Assembly (NCBI GenBank): GCA_018813905.1
Contig: JAHJAO010000065.1
Span: forward strand, 1 to 36,537
Source: Candidatus Omnitrophota bacterium
GTDB lineage: Bacteria > Omnitrophota > Gorgyraeia > B26-G9
Reading direction: 5' to 3'
Length of the DNA: 36,537 nt
Part shown: positions 16,491-24,926 of the stretch, piece by piece
Layout: the number at the start of each line of letters is the position of its first letter
Numbering within the stretch: the first letter of the stretch is position 1
Notes under the pieces: model-generated
Databases searched by the model: none
What the model was told of the DNA's origin: nothing
Seen by the model: only the letters and a program-made list of their open reading frames with translations
Made by a program: the position numbers and the translations under genes

Positions 16491-18071
16491 ATGTTAAAAG
16501 GATATCTTTGTATAGTATTGCACGGCCATCTGCCTTTTGTGCGTCATCCGGAGCACGAAGACTTTTTAGAAGAACAATGGTTGTATGAAGCGATAACGGA
16601 GACGTATATACCGCTTTTGCATGTTTTCGAAAAGCTCTTGGAAGATAAAGTGGATTTTCGTATCACCATGGGGCTTTCCCCGCCGCTTATTTCCATGTTG
16701 CAGGACCCACTGTTGCAAAATAGATATGTTCGGCATCTGGAAAAGCTTATTGAACTTGCCAGCCGGGAAGTGGAAAGGACTAGATGGCAGCCGGAATTTA
16801 ACCGGTTGGCGTTGATGTATTTAAGTAAATTTAATTTTGCCCGGTATTTTTTTGTCGAAAAACATAAAAGAAATATTGTTCAGGCATTTAAAAATATCCA
16901 GGATACATCCAAACTTGAAATTATTACCTGCGGCGCAACGCATGGATTTTTTCCGCTTATGGATGTTTGCCGGGATTCGGTGCGGGCGCAAGTGCGGGTG
17001 GCGACAGATCAATACAGGAAAGTTTTTGGGCGCCACCCCAAAGGTATCTGGCTGCCGGAATGTGCTTATAACCCCGGTGACGATGAGATATTGCGGGAAA
17101 ACGGATTGCGTTTCTTTTTTACGGATACGCACGGTATCCTGCATGGCACACCCCGCCCCAAATACGGTGTGTTTGCTCCCGTCTATTGTAAATCCGGAGT
17201 AGCTTGTTTCGGCCGGGATCTGGAATCCTCTAAGCAGGTTTGGAGTGCGAACCAAGGCTATCCCGGAGACCACGACTACCGCGAGTTCTATCGGGATATC
17301 GGGTTTGAATTGGAGTTTGAATACATAAAGCCCTATATCCATAGTGACGGTATTCGCATAAATACGGGTATTAAATACCACCGAATTACAGGCGATACCG
17401 ATTATAAATTGCCCTATAATCCGCAAGCCGCTATGGAAAAAGCGGCTGCACATGCCGGGAACTTTATGTTTAACCGGGAAAAGCAAGCCGAATATATCCA
17501 TGGAATAATTAAGAAACGTCCGATAATCGTTTCTCCTTATGACGCGGAATTATTCGGGCATTGGTGGTACGAAGGCCCGGATTGGCTGAATTTTCTAATC
17601 AGGAAAATCGCCTATGACCAAAAAAACATTAAACTTATTACCCCGTCTGAATATCTGGAAAAATATCCGCGCAACCAGGTTATTACTCCATCATTTTCCA
17701 GCTGGGGGTGGAAGGGGTATTCCGAACACTGGCTGGATGGCTCTAATGACTGGATTTACCGTCATCTGCATAAAGCTTCCCAAAGGATGACGGAATTGGC
17801 GCGCGCGCATTCTCAGGCAGAAGGCCTTATGTTAAGGGCGTTGAATCAGGCATTAAGAGAGTTGTTGTTAGCGCAGAGTTCGGATTGGGCGTTTATTATG
17901 AAAACCGCTACGCATGTTGCTTATGCCGTTAACCGGACAAAAGAGCATCTGTTGAACTTTACCAAGCTCTATCATCAGATAAAACACAACCGGATTGATG
18001 CCGGTTGGTTGTCTGGCTGCGAGTCTAAAAATAATATCTTTCCCGATATCGATTATCGTTTTCATGGTTGA
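16491..18071 (+). CDS. GH57 / DUF1957 1,4-alpha-glucan branching enzyme
   Basis: The 526-residue product starts with GYLCIVLHGHLPFVRHP, the first GH57 motif. The catalytic nucleophile lies in GIWLPECAYNPG (Glu190) and the acid/base in VSPYDAELFGHWW (Asp351), equivalent to Glu183 and Asp354 of the archaeal branching enzyme TK1436. The C-terminal DUF1957 part has SSWGWKGYSEHWLDGSNDW. These enzymes cut alpha-1,4-glucan and re-attach the chain through alpha-1,6 bonds in glycogen synthesis. It is the clearest glycogen enzyme in the window and supports a glucan role for the ParA-CBM48 and DUF4912 genes. Start 16491 has an AAAGG site about 9 nt upstream. Other GH57 specificities (amylase) are less likely given the full-length C-terminal domain. 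Confidence 0.9.
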   Translation: MLKGYLCIVLHGHLPFVRHPEHEDFLEEQWLYEAITETYIPLLHVFEKLLEDKVDFRITMGLSPPLISMLQDPLLQNRYVRHLEKLIELASREVERTRWQPEFNRLALMYLSKFNFARYFFVEKHKRNIVQAFKNIQDTSKLEIITCGATHGFFPLMDVCRDSVRAQVRVATDQYRKVFGRHPKGIWLPECAYNPGDDEILRENGLRFFFTDTHGILHGTPRPKYGVFAPVYCKSGVACFGRDLESSKQVWSANQGYPGDHDYREFYRDIGFELEFEYIKPYIHSDGIRINTGIKYHRITGDTDYKLPYNPQAAMEKAAAHAGNFMFNREKQAEYIHGIIKKRPIIVSPYDAELFGHWWYEGPDWLNFLIRKIAYDQKNIKLITPSEYLEKYPRNQVITPSFSSWGWKGYSEHWLDGSNDWIYRHLHKASQRMTELARAHSQAEGLMLRALNQALRELLLAQSSDWAFIMKTATHVAYAVNRTKEHLLNFTKLYHQIKHNRIDAGWLSGCESKNNIFPDIDYRFHG

Positions 18072-18089
18072 TGGTTTAAGAAATAAAAT

Positions 18090-18809
18090 ATGGTCAAGAG
18101 CAATACCCCTCAACATATAGCCATTATTATGGACGGAAACGGCCGTTGGGCAAGAGCAAAAGGTTTGCCCCGGATTGCCGGACACCGCCGGGGAGCTGAG
18201 GTTGTTAAAACCGTTATCCGTGCCTGCAAAGATATGGGAGTTAAATTTCTGACCTTGTACACGTTTTCCACCGAAAATTGGAAAAGGCCGAAACGCGAGA
18301 TAGATTTTTTGATGCGGCTTTTAAATAAATACTTAACTAGGGAAAAAGCTAAATTAATAGAAAACGATGTTAAATTTTTGGCTATCGGCCGTCTGGAAGC
18401 GTTGCCGGATAGCGTTAAAAAGGTCATCAAGCAAATCACGGAAATTACCAGGGATAACCGCGCAATTACCTTAATCCTTGCTTTAAATTATGGCGGGCGA
18501 GTAGAGATTTTGGATGCGGTAAAAGAGGTAGCTAAAGATATAAATACGGGCAAATTAGACCCGCAGGAATTAGACGAAGAAGTATTTTCCCGTTATTTAT
18601 ATACGCATAAAATACCGGACCCGGATCTTTTAATTAGAACTAGCGGCGAGATGCGGTTAAGCAATTTTTTGCTCTGGCAGCTTTCTTACTCCGAGCTTTT
18701 TATCAGCGATAAATTTTGGCCCGACTTTACCGAACAGGATTTATTGGCGGCGGTGGAGGATTTTCGCAAAAGAGAGCGCCGGTTTGGCGCGTTGGATAGG
18801 AAAAATTAA
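18090..18809 (+). CDS. uppS: Undecaprenyl diphosphate synthase (cis-prenyltransferase)
   Basis: The 239-residue product has every landmark of the family: HIAIIMDGNGRWARAKG with catalytic Asp15, GHRRGAE, the LTLYTFSTENWKRP loop, and DPDLLIRTSGEMRLSNFLLW followed by YSELFI near the C-terminus. It condenses isopentenyl diphosphates onto farnesyl diphosphate to make the lipid carrier for peptidoglycan and surface glycans. Length is normal. It leads the block uppS-cdsA-dxr-rseP-ispG, an order widely kept in bacteria. The start 18 nt after the GH57 stop lacks a strong ribosome site, so read-through from the GH57 promoter is likely. Confidence 0.97.
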   Translation: MVKSNTPQHIAIIMDGNGRWARAKGLPRIAGHRRGAEVVKTVIRACKDMGVKFLTLYTFSTENWKRPKREIDFLMRLLNKYLTREKAKLIENDVKFLAIGRLEALPDSVKKVIKQITEITRDNRAITLILALNYGGRVEILDAVKEVAKDINTGKLDPQELDEEVFSRYLYTHKIPDPDLLIRTSGEMRLSNFLLWQLSYSELFISDKFWPDFTEQDLLAAVEDFRKRERRFGALDRKN

Positions 18810-18817
18810 ATTTGTTA

Positions 18818-19648
18818 ATGGATAGTATGATTAGCGTACCTTTTAAAAATAGAGTCATTACGGCGATATTGCTGATCGCTCTTGTCGCGGGCGTTGTGTT
18901 CTTCGTGCCGGAATTTATTTATGCGGCCATGGTCGTATTTCTTACCGGTATCGGCTTATATGAATTCTACAGCCTGATAGAAAAAAAAGGGATTTTAATT
19001 TATAAATATTTCGGCATTGCCGTCGGGGCGTTAATACCTTTAAGTATTTATTTCAGATTTGAATCGACAAAAGGGTGGGAACTTTTGTTTATCGCTACGG
19101 CGACTTTGATTTTTTTTGTTTTACAATTCGTGCGTAAAGACAGTTCTCAAGCGATAATTGGAATATCGACGACACTTTTTGGAATTTTTTATGTCAGCTG
19201 GTTTTTTTCATTTCTAATTAAAATAAAATTTTTAGATTCGGGAACGCAATTGGTAGCTTTTCTGCTCGCCGTGACAAAAATGGGAGATATCGGGGCATAT
19301 ATTATCGGCAGTAATTTCGGTAAACGCATATTAATCAGCCGCATCAGCCCGAAGAAAACTTTGGAAGGAGCGTTGGGCGGATTTATTTTTAGCGTCCTAA
19401 CCGCCATTGCGCTTGGGATGTTCTACATCAAATTTATCCCTTTAATACATCTGATTGCTCTGGGGGTATTGCTGGGTATTATTGCGCAGCTTGGAGATTT
19501 GTGCGAGTCATTGATAAAGCGTGATTGCGGCGTGAAAGACAGCGGAAATTACTTTCCTGGCCTCGGTGGCGTGCTCGATATCATCGACAGCGTAATTTTT
19601 ACAAGTCCGATTTTTTATTATTATATTTTGCATTTCAATATAGTTTAG
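18818..19648 (+). CDS. cdsA: Phosphatidate cytidylyltransferase
   Basis: This integral membrane protein of 276 residues has about eight helices and the CDP-DAG synthase signature near the C-terminus: CESLIKRDCGVKDSGNYFPG followed by LGGVLDIIDS. The usual PGHGGxxDRxD reads PGLGGVLDIID, a variant I associate with several non-proteobacterial phyla; the catalytic Lys and Asp residues remain. It converts phosphatidate and CTP to CDP-diacylglycerol for phospholipid synthesis. I take the ATG at 18818 rather than the TTG at 18812; a third in-frame ATG is at 18827. It follows uppS by 8 nt and is separated from dxr by an unusually structured 160-nt gap. Confidence 0.93.
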   Translation: MDSMISVPFKNRVITAILLIALVAGVVFFVPEFIYAAMVVFLTGIGLYEFYSLIEKKGILIYKYFGIAVGALIPLSIYFRFESTKGWELLFIATATLIFFVLQFVRKDSSQAIIGISTTLFGIFYVSWFFSFLIKIKFLDSGTQLVAFLLAVTKMGDIGAYIIGSNFGKRILISRISPKKTLEGALGGFIFSVLTAIALGMFYIKFIPLIHLIALGVLLGIIAQLGDLCESLIKRDCGVKDSGNYFPGLGGVLDIIDSVIFTSPIFYYYILHFNIV

Positions 19649-19649
19649 G

Positions 19650-19806
19650 TACCACTTTTTCAAGTGGTAACTACTGGGGAATCTTAAGAGGGTTGCAGGC
19701 AACCCTCTTAAGGGGTAACCGTGAGTTCCTTTGGAACTAGTTACTGCGGGAAAACAAGGGTTTTTCAGCGGTAACTAGTTTAAATCCGCATACTTTAAAG
19801 TTACCG
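19650..19806 (+). promoter_or_regulatory. Cluster of mutually exclusive hairpins in the dxr leader (candidate RNA switch or palindromic repeat element)
   Basis: The 160-nt gap between cdsA and dxr contains five inverted repeats. TACCACTT/AAGTGGTA spans 19650-19669 with a 4-nt loop. A perfect 14-bp pair spans 19683-19712 with a 2-nt centre. AGTTCC/GGAACT spans 19724-19738. AACTAGTTAC (19735-19744) pairs with GTAACTAGTT (19771-19780). CGGTAACT (19769-19776) pairs with AGTTACCG (19799-19806), ending 2 nt before the dxr ATG. The third and fourth overlap, as do the fourth and fifth, so they cannot form together. None is followed by a U-tract, so these are not ordinary terminators. GGTAAC or GTTACC recurs throughout. 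Confidence 0.6.
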
Positions 19807-19808
19807 TT

Positions 19809-20963
19809 ATGAAAAAAATTTCCGTTTTAGGCTCTACCGGATCCATCGGGACAAACACTCTGGATGTGGTTAGGAAAAATCCAGCCGAATTCGAGGTCAT
19901 CGGGCTTAGCGCTTATCGTAATGTAAAACTTTTTGCGCGCCAGATTAAGGCTTTCCGGCCAAGAATTATTAGCGTGAAAGACGAAAGCATAGTCCGGCAG
20001 CTGGAACAACTTGTTAACTTATCCGGTATTAAAGTTTGTACCGGTGAAGAAGGGCTAATTCGAGTGGCTACGCATCCGGCGGTGCAAACGGTAGTCGTGG
20101 CCACTTCCGGAGTCATAAGTCTTAGGCCGACAATATTGGCTGTAGAGAAAGGTAAAAATATCGCTTTAGCGAATAAAGAACCGCTGGTAATGGCCGGGCA
20201 GATTTTGATGGAGCGGGTTAGGAAAAATAAGGTGCGGATTATTCCGGTCGATTCCGAGCACAGCGCGGTCTTTCAATGTTTGCAAAAGGAAAAGACAAAA
20301 AATTTGAAACGCATTTATCTTACCGCCTCCGGCGGGCCGTTTCACAATTTTTCAAAGGAAAAATTAAAGAATGTTACCCCGGACATGGCGCTGCGGCACC
20401 CGAAATGGAAAATGGGCAGAAAGATTAGCGTGGATTCAGCCACTTTGATGAATAAAGGGTTAGAGATTATTGAAGCCCGTTGGTTGTTTGATGTTGCACC
20501 GGATAAAATCGAGGTTTTGATACATCCGGAAGCAATAATCCATTCCATGGTGGAATTTTTGGACGGTTCAATTCTGGCGCAATTGGGGATTGCGGATATG
20601 CGGCTGCCGATACAATATGCGTTATATTATCCCCAGCGCAAAGACTATAGTTTCGGCTTAGTTGATTTCTTTAAAATCCAAAAACTTACGTTCAAAAAAC
20701 CGGACTTAAATAGATTTCCCTGCTTAAAAATCGCAAAAAAAGCGGCAAGCGGCGCGGATACTAATGCCTGTGTTATGAATGCGGCAAACGAAGTCGCGGT
20801 AACCGCTTTTCTTGATTCTAATCTCGGGTTTACCAAGATTGCCGGCGTAATCGCTAATGTCCTTAAAAAACATAAACCGGTTAGAAACCCGGGGATAGAC
20901 GAAATTTTTACGGTTGATGCCTGGGCAAGGAAGGAGGCGGGTTTACTTTGCTCTCAACAATAG
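19809..20963 (+). CDS. dxr: 1-deoxy-D-xylulose 5-phosphate reductoisomerase
   Basis: The 384-residue product opens with the NADPH site KKISVLGSTGSIGTNTLDVV. It contains ALANKEPLVMAG, the metal/substrate block PVDSEHSAVFQCL, LTASGGPF and HPKWKMGRKISVDSATLMNK. It converts DXP to methylerythritol 4-phosphate, the committed step of the MEP isoprenoid pathway. Together with uppS and ispG in this block it feeds undecaprenyl carrier synthesis. Length is normal. There is no clear Shine-Dalgarno; the bases before the ATG instead belong to a predicted hairpin arm, which suggests control at translation initiation. Its 3' end overlaps rseP by 16 nt. Confidence 0.97.
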   Translation: MKKISVLGSTGSIGTNTLDVVRKNPAEFEVIGLSAYRNVKLFARQIKAFRPRIISVKDESIVRQLEQLVNLSGIKVCTGEEGLIRVATHPAVQTVVVATSGVISLRPTILAVEKGKNIALANKEPLVMAGQILMERVRKNKVRIIPVDSEHSAVFQCLQKEKTKNLKRIYLTASGGPFHNFSKEKLKNVTPDMALRHPKWKMGRKISVDSATLMNKGLEIIEARWLFDVAPDKIEVLIHPEAIIHSMVEFLDGSILAQLGIADMRLPIQYALYYPQRKDYSFGLVDFFKIQKLTFKKPDLNRFPCLKIAKKAASGADTNACVMNAANEVAVTAFLDSNLGFTKIAGVIANVLKKHKPVRNPGIDEIFTVDAWARKEAGLLCSQQ

Positions 20964-22054
20964 CCTTTATTTTTGTATTAAGTTTTTTGGTTATCGTGCA
21001 CGAATTAGGACATTTTATTGTCGCTAAACTCTACAAAGTTAGAGTAGAAATCTTTTCCTTAGGGTTCGGGAAGAAACTTTTATCTTTTAAAACAGGCGAT
21101 ACGGAATATCGCTTAAGCCTTATCCCGTTCGGCGGGTATATTAAAGTGACGGGAGAAAATCCCGAAGAAAAACGCGAAGGCGCGCCTTGGGAATTTCTGT
21201 CTAAACCTGTGGGGCAAAGGGCGGCAATTATTTTTGCCGGTCCGGCGTTCAATTATGTCTTTGCTTTCCTGCTATTTAGCTGCGTGTTTTATAGCGGTAT
21301 GCCGCATCTTGCCTCCAGGATTGGAGAGGTTCGGGCGGGGTATCCGGCATATACGGCCGGGATAAAAGCAAAAGATAAGATTATTTCCATAGACGGGAAA
21401 AAGATTAGGTTTTGGGATGAAGTTTCGCAAATTATTCATGAAAAGACGGAACATGAGGAAATTGTAGTGCAACTGGAAAGAGAAGAGAAGGTTTTAAGCC
21501 TATCCGTTATTACAACGTCCGAAACGGTTAAAAATTTATTTGGCCAGGAGGTTAAAATCGGACTTATCGGTATTAGCCCGTCGGATGAAGTTATCTTGGT
21601 TCGTTATAGTATGGGGGAATCATTTAAGCTTGCCCTGTTGCAGGTCGTAAAATTGACCAAGATTACGGCGATAGCCTTGTATAAAATGTTGACCGGTCAG
21701 ATGTCGGCTCGGGAGTCGATAACCGGGCCGGTGGGGATATTTTATATAACGGGGGAGGCGGCAAGATTGGGATTTGTTTATTTATTGCAGTTAATGGGGG
21801 TGCTCAGCGTGAGCTTGGCGATCATCAATCTGTTTCCTTTGCCTGTGCTCGACGGTGGGCATTTACTTTTTCTGTTTTTTGAAAAAATAAAAGGAAGGCC
21901 TTTAAGTTTTAAAACACAGGAACTCGCGGCCCGGATTGGCCTGTCGCTGATTGTTACCCTGATGGTATTTATTTTTTATAACGACTTTATACGTTTTGGA
22001 ATTTTTGATAAAATCGCCAAAATTTTCACGAACAATTTTACACCACGCCCTTAA
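20948..22054 (+). CDS. rseP: RseP/site-2 intramembrane metalloprotease
   Basis: The 368-residue membrane protease has the zinc motif HELGHF in the first helix (VIVHELGHFIVAK), a PDZ domain around residues 115-200 (GYPAYTAGIKAKDKIISIDG), and the second active-site motif NLFPLPVLDGGHLLF near residue 295. It cleaves membrane-anchored regulators such as anti-sigma factors, and signal-peptide remnants. The start is a TTG at 20948 inside dxr, supported by an AAGGAGG site about 11 nt upstream and by the family's typical N-terminus (LSTIAFIFVLSFLVIVHE). It therefore overlaps dxr by 16 nt and is probably translationally coupled. Confidence 0.95.
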   Translation: MLSTIAFIFVLSFLVIVHELGHFIVAKLYKVRVEIFSLGFGKKLLSFKTGDTEYRLSLIPFGGYIKVTGENPEEKREGAPWEFLSKPVGQRAAIIFAGPAFNYVFAFLLFSCVFYSGMPHLASRIGEVRAGYPAYTAGIKAKDKIISIDGKKIRFWDEVSQIIHEKTEHEEIVVQLEREEKVLSLSVITTSETVKNLFGQEVKIGLIGISPSDEVILVRYSMGESFKLALLQVVKLTKITAIALYKMLTGQMSARESITGPVGIFYITGEAARLGFVYLLQLMGVLSVSLAIINLFPLPVLDGGHLLFLFFEKIKGRPLSFKTQELAARIGLSLIVTLMVFIFYNDFIRFGIFDKIAKIFTNNFTPRP

Positions 22055-22063
22055 AGCTCAGTT

Positions 22064-23122
22064 ATGCAGATAAAACGCAGAAAAACTAAAATAGTTAAAA
22101 TCGGCTCTCTGCTTATCGGGGGCAGAAATAATATCGCCATCCAGTCCATGGCCAATACGGATACAAGGGATATCCGGCGAACCGTTAAACAAATAAAAGA
22201 GTTAGAACGCGCGGGATGTGAAATTGTCCGGGTCGCGGTTTTAGATGAAGAAGCGGCCAGGGCAATTGGCAAGATAAAAAAAGATATAGATATCCCGTTG
22301 GTCGCGGATATCCATTTTAACTACAAGCTTGCTTTAATGTCGATCCACAGCGGCGCGGATAAAATCAGGATTAATCCCGGCAACATTACCTCTAAAAAGC
22401 AATTAAGAGAGATTGTAAAACTTGCGAGTGCATACGGCATCCCTATCCGTATCGGCATAAATTCCGGTTCCGTCAAAAGAAGCGGCCGGGAGAATTTAGT
22501 AGAGGATATGATCACCTGCGCCAAAAGGCAGTTGGATATATTCAAGACTTTAAATTTTGATCAGGTTGTGTTTTCTTTAAAAGCACCGGATGTTATGAGC
22601 GCAATCGCGGCCTACCGGCGCATGACAAACTTAACGGACGCGCCGATGCATTTGGGGATAACGGCCGCGGGTCGGGCAGAATGCGCGATTGTTAAATCCA
22701 GCCTCGGCATCGGAGTTTTGTTGCTTGAAGGCATTGGCGATACAATCCGGGTTTCTTTAACCGGGGATCCGGCAGATGAGGTTAGAATCGCCAAAGAGAT
22801 ATTAAAGACGCTTAATATCCGTAGGCGTGGTTTTGAAATAATTTCTTGTCCGACCTGCGGACGCTGCAATATCGATCTGGTGGATATCGTTAAAAAGGTT
22901 GAACAGGGATTAAGCAAGCTCGACGAGAATAAATTTGGTGAAAATAAAATTAAAATCGCGGTTATGGGATGCGTAGTAAACGGTCCGGGAGAAGCGAAAG
23001 ACGCCGATGTCGGAATTGCCTGGGCGCAAACCCGGGGTGTTTTATTTAAAAAAGGCAAAAGAATAAGGGTATTAAGAAAAGGCGAATTAATAAATGCTTT
23101 ACTTGCGGAGGTAATAAAATGA
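22064..23122 (+). CDS. ispG: 4-hydroxy-3-methylbut-2-enyl diphosphate synthase
   Basis: The 352-residue product has the N-terminal TIM-barrel marks (IAIQSMANTDTRD, VPLVADIHFNY-like LVADIHFNYKLAL, KIRINPGNI). The C-terminal iron-sulfur domain has the cluster cysteines in SCPTCGRCN and MGCVVNGPGEAKDAD. It reduces MEcPP to HMBPP, the penultimate MEP-pathway step, in the cytoplasm using a [4Fe-4S] cluster. It is the short bacterial form without the insertion seen in plants and some phyla. It follows rseP by 9 nt and overlaps proS by 4 nt (ATGA), so it is part of the same transcript as dxr. Confidence 0.96.
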   Translation: MQIKRRKTKIVKIGSLLIGGRNNIAIQSMANTDTRDIRRTVKQIKELERAGCEIVRVAVLDEEAARAIGKIKKDIDIPLVADIHFNYKLALMSIHSGADKIRINPGNITSKKQLREIVKLASAYGIPIRIGINSGSVKRSGRENLVEDMITCAKRQLDIFKTLNFDQVVFSLKAPDVMSAIAAYRRMTNLTDAPMHLGITAAGRAECAIVKSSLGIGVLLLEGIGDTIRVSLTGDPADEVRIAKEILKTLNIRRRGFEIISCPTCGRCNIDLVDIVKKVEQGLSKLDENKFGENKIKIAVMGCVVNGPGEAKDADVGIAWAQTRGVLFKKGKRIRVLRKGELINALLAEVIK

Positions 23123-24828
23123 GATGGTCACAGATGTTTTTGCCGACACTTAAAGAAATTCCCAATGAAGCCGAAGCTGTAAGCCATATTTTAATGATTC
23201 GTTCGGGCCTCGTGCGGAAATTAACTGCCGGGGTATATTCTTATCTTCCGTTGGGATTAAAAGTTTTGCAAAAAGTCGAAAATATTATTCGCGAGGAGAT
23301 GAACAGGAAAGGGGCACAAGAAGTGCTTTTGCCCGCTATTCAGCCTGTAGAATTATGGGGCAAAAGCGGCCGGCTTAAGACGTTGGGGGAAGATATGGTT
23401 AAGTTCACCGACCGCCATAAAAAGATAAATGTGCTCGGCCCCACGCATGAAGAGGTTGTTACTCTGCTGGTTAAAAATGAAGTCAGCTCTTACCGGCAGC
23501 TGCCGCTTATCTTATATCAAATTCAGACGAAATTCCGGGACGAGGCCCGGCCGCGGTTTGGCGTTATCCGCTCCCGCGAATTTATTATGAAGGATGCTTA
23601 CAGTTTTGATGCAACGTCCGAAGGATTAAATTTTAGCTATCAAAAAATGTATGATGCGTATTGTCAGATATTTTCCCGCTGCGGTTTAAAATTTATTCCG
23701 GTGGAAGCAGATACCGGAGTAATGGGCGGAGACGTGTCTCATGAATTTATGGTCTTGGCGGAAAACGGAGAGGATAAAATTGTCGTTTGCTCACAATGCG
23801 GTTATGCCGTAAGCTTTGCCCGGGCCGAATGTGTCGAACCAAAAGGCAACAATAAACCGGCTGATCTTAAAAAATTAAGTGAAGTTAAAACCCCTAAAGT
23901 TACTTCCGTGGAAGCGGTCGCTGATTTTTTTAAAATTAAACCGGATAAATTAATTAAGACCATGATTTACGAAAGTGACGCCAAGCCTATAGCTGTGTTG
24001 GTACGGGGCGATCATGAAATTAATGAGAGCAAATTAAAAAAAGTTCTAAAAGATTCAAGTTTGAAACTTGGAGATGAAAAACTTATTGAAAAAATTACGA
24101 AAGGGCCGTTGGGATTTAGCGGTCCGGTAGGTTTATCGGGTATTGAAATCATCGCCGATTATGCGTTAAAAAATGAACGCGATAATGTCGTAGGCGCAAA
24201 CAAAGCGGACGCCCATCTTATAAACGCAAATTCGGGGCGGGATTTTAAAGTTGACCTGTGGGCAGATTTGCGCAATATAACCGACAGAGATTTCTGTCCT
24301 AAATGTGCCCGGCAGATTAAAATCCAGCCGGCAATCGAAATCGGTCATGTATTTAAATTAGGCACAAAGTACACGACAAGTTTTAATGCTGCTTATTTAG
24401 ACGCCGAAGGCAGAAGTTCGGAAATACTTATGGGTTGTTACGGCATTGGGGTTAACCGGATAATCGCCGCATCCATCGAGCAAAATCATGACGAAAACGG
24501 AATTATCTGGCCCAAACATATTAGCCCTTTTGATGTATTAATTTTGCCGCTCAATCCGGATCATACAGCTTCGCAAGATACGGCAGTTAAGATATACGAA
24601 CAGCTTAAGGAGAGAAATATCGAAGCGCTTCTAGACGACCGGAATGTGCGTGCGGGTATAAAATTCAAAGACGCGGATTTAATCGGTATACCTATCCAGA
24701 TAATAATTGGCGAAAAAAAATTGGGGCAGGGTAAAATTGAAATAAAAGTGCGTTCTACGAATGAGCGCATGGAAATTGCCGCTTCAGAGTCTGTGAACAA
24801 AATTACGGAATTGGTAGGAGAGGTTTAA
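23119..24828 (+). CDS. proS: Prolyl-tRNA synthetase, bacterial type with editing insertion
   Basis: The 569-residue enzyme has class II synthetase motifs: motif 2 TKFRDEARPRFGVIRSREF, preceded by GPTHEEVVTLL, and motif 3 CYGIGVNRIIAASIEQ. Between them (about residues 220-400) sits a YbaK-like INS domain, with KTMIYE, VLVRGDHEINESK and GPVGLSGIEI, which removes misacylated Ala-tRNA(Pro). The C-terminal anticodon-binding domain begins near ISPFDVLILPLNP. CSQCGY and CPKC pairs are also present. It charges tRNA(Pro). Length and order are standard for the bacterial ProS. Starting within the ispG stop, it is probably co-transcribed with the isoprenoid genes; no terminator is seen after it. Confidence 0.97.
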   Translation: MRWSQMFLPTLKEIPNEAEAVSHILMIRSGLVRKLTAGVYSYLPLGLKVLQKVENIIREEMNRKGAQEVLLPAIQPVELWGKSGRLKTLGEDMVKFTDRHKKINVLGPTHEEVVTLLVKNEVSSYRQLPLILYQIQTKFRDEARPRFGVIRSREFIMKDAYSFDATSEGLNFSYQKMYDAYCQIFSRCGLKFIPVEADTGVMGGDVSHEFMVLAENGEDKIVVCSQCGYAVSFARAECVEPKGNNKPADLKKLSEVKTPKVTSVEAVADFFKIKPDKLIKTMIYESDAKPIAVLVRGDHEINESKLKKVLKDSSLKLGDEKLIEKITKGPLGFSGPVGLSGIEIIADYALKNERDNVVGANKADAHLINANSGRDFKVDLWADLRNITDRDFCPKCARQIKIQPAIEIGHVFKLGTKYTTSFNAAYLDAEGRSSEILMGCYGIGVNRIIAASIEQNHDENGIIWPKHISPFDVLILPLNPDHTASQDTAVKIYEQLKERNIEALLDDRNVRAGIKFKDADLIGIPIQIIIGEKKLGQGKIEIKVRSTNERMEIAASESVNKITELVGEV

Positions 24829-24841
24829 AGCCAGAAATTGA

Positions 24842-24870
24842 TTGACATCTACCGAAATTTTTGTTATAAA
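24842..24870 (+). promoter_or_regulatory. Strong sigma-70 promoter with extended -10 for the pilus operon
   Basis: TTGACA (24842-24847) lies 17 nt from TATAAA (24865-24870), with TGT directly before the -10 (extended -10). Start of transcription is predicted near 24877, about 50 nt before the pilM ATG. Confidence 0.8.
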
Positions 24871-24926
24871 ATAAATATTGGTATATAGTTAATTAAAAAG
24901 CATTAAAAAGGATTTTAAGGATATAA

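Noticed and set aside
16821-17501. Long reverse-strand open frame (226 codons) inside the GH57 gene
   Set aside because: It lies wholly antisense to a well-supported enzyme, has no ribosome site and its translation shows no recognisable domain.
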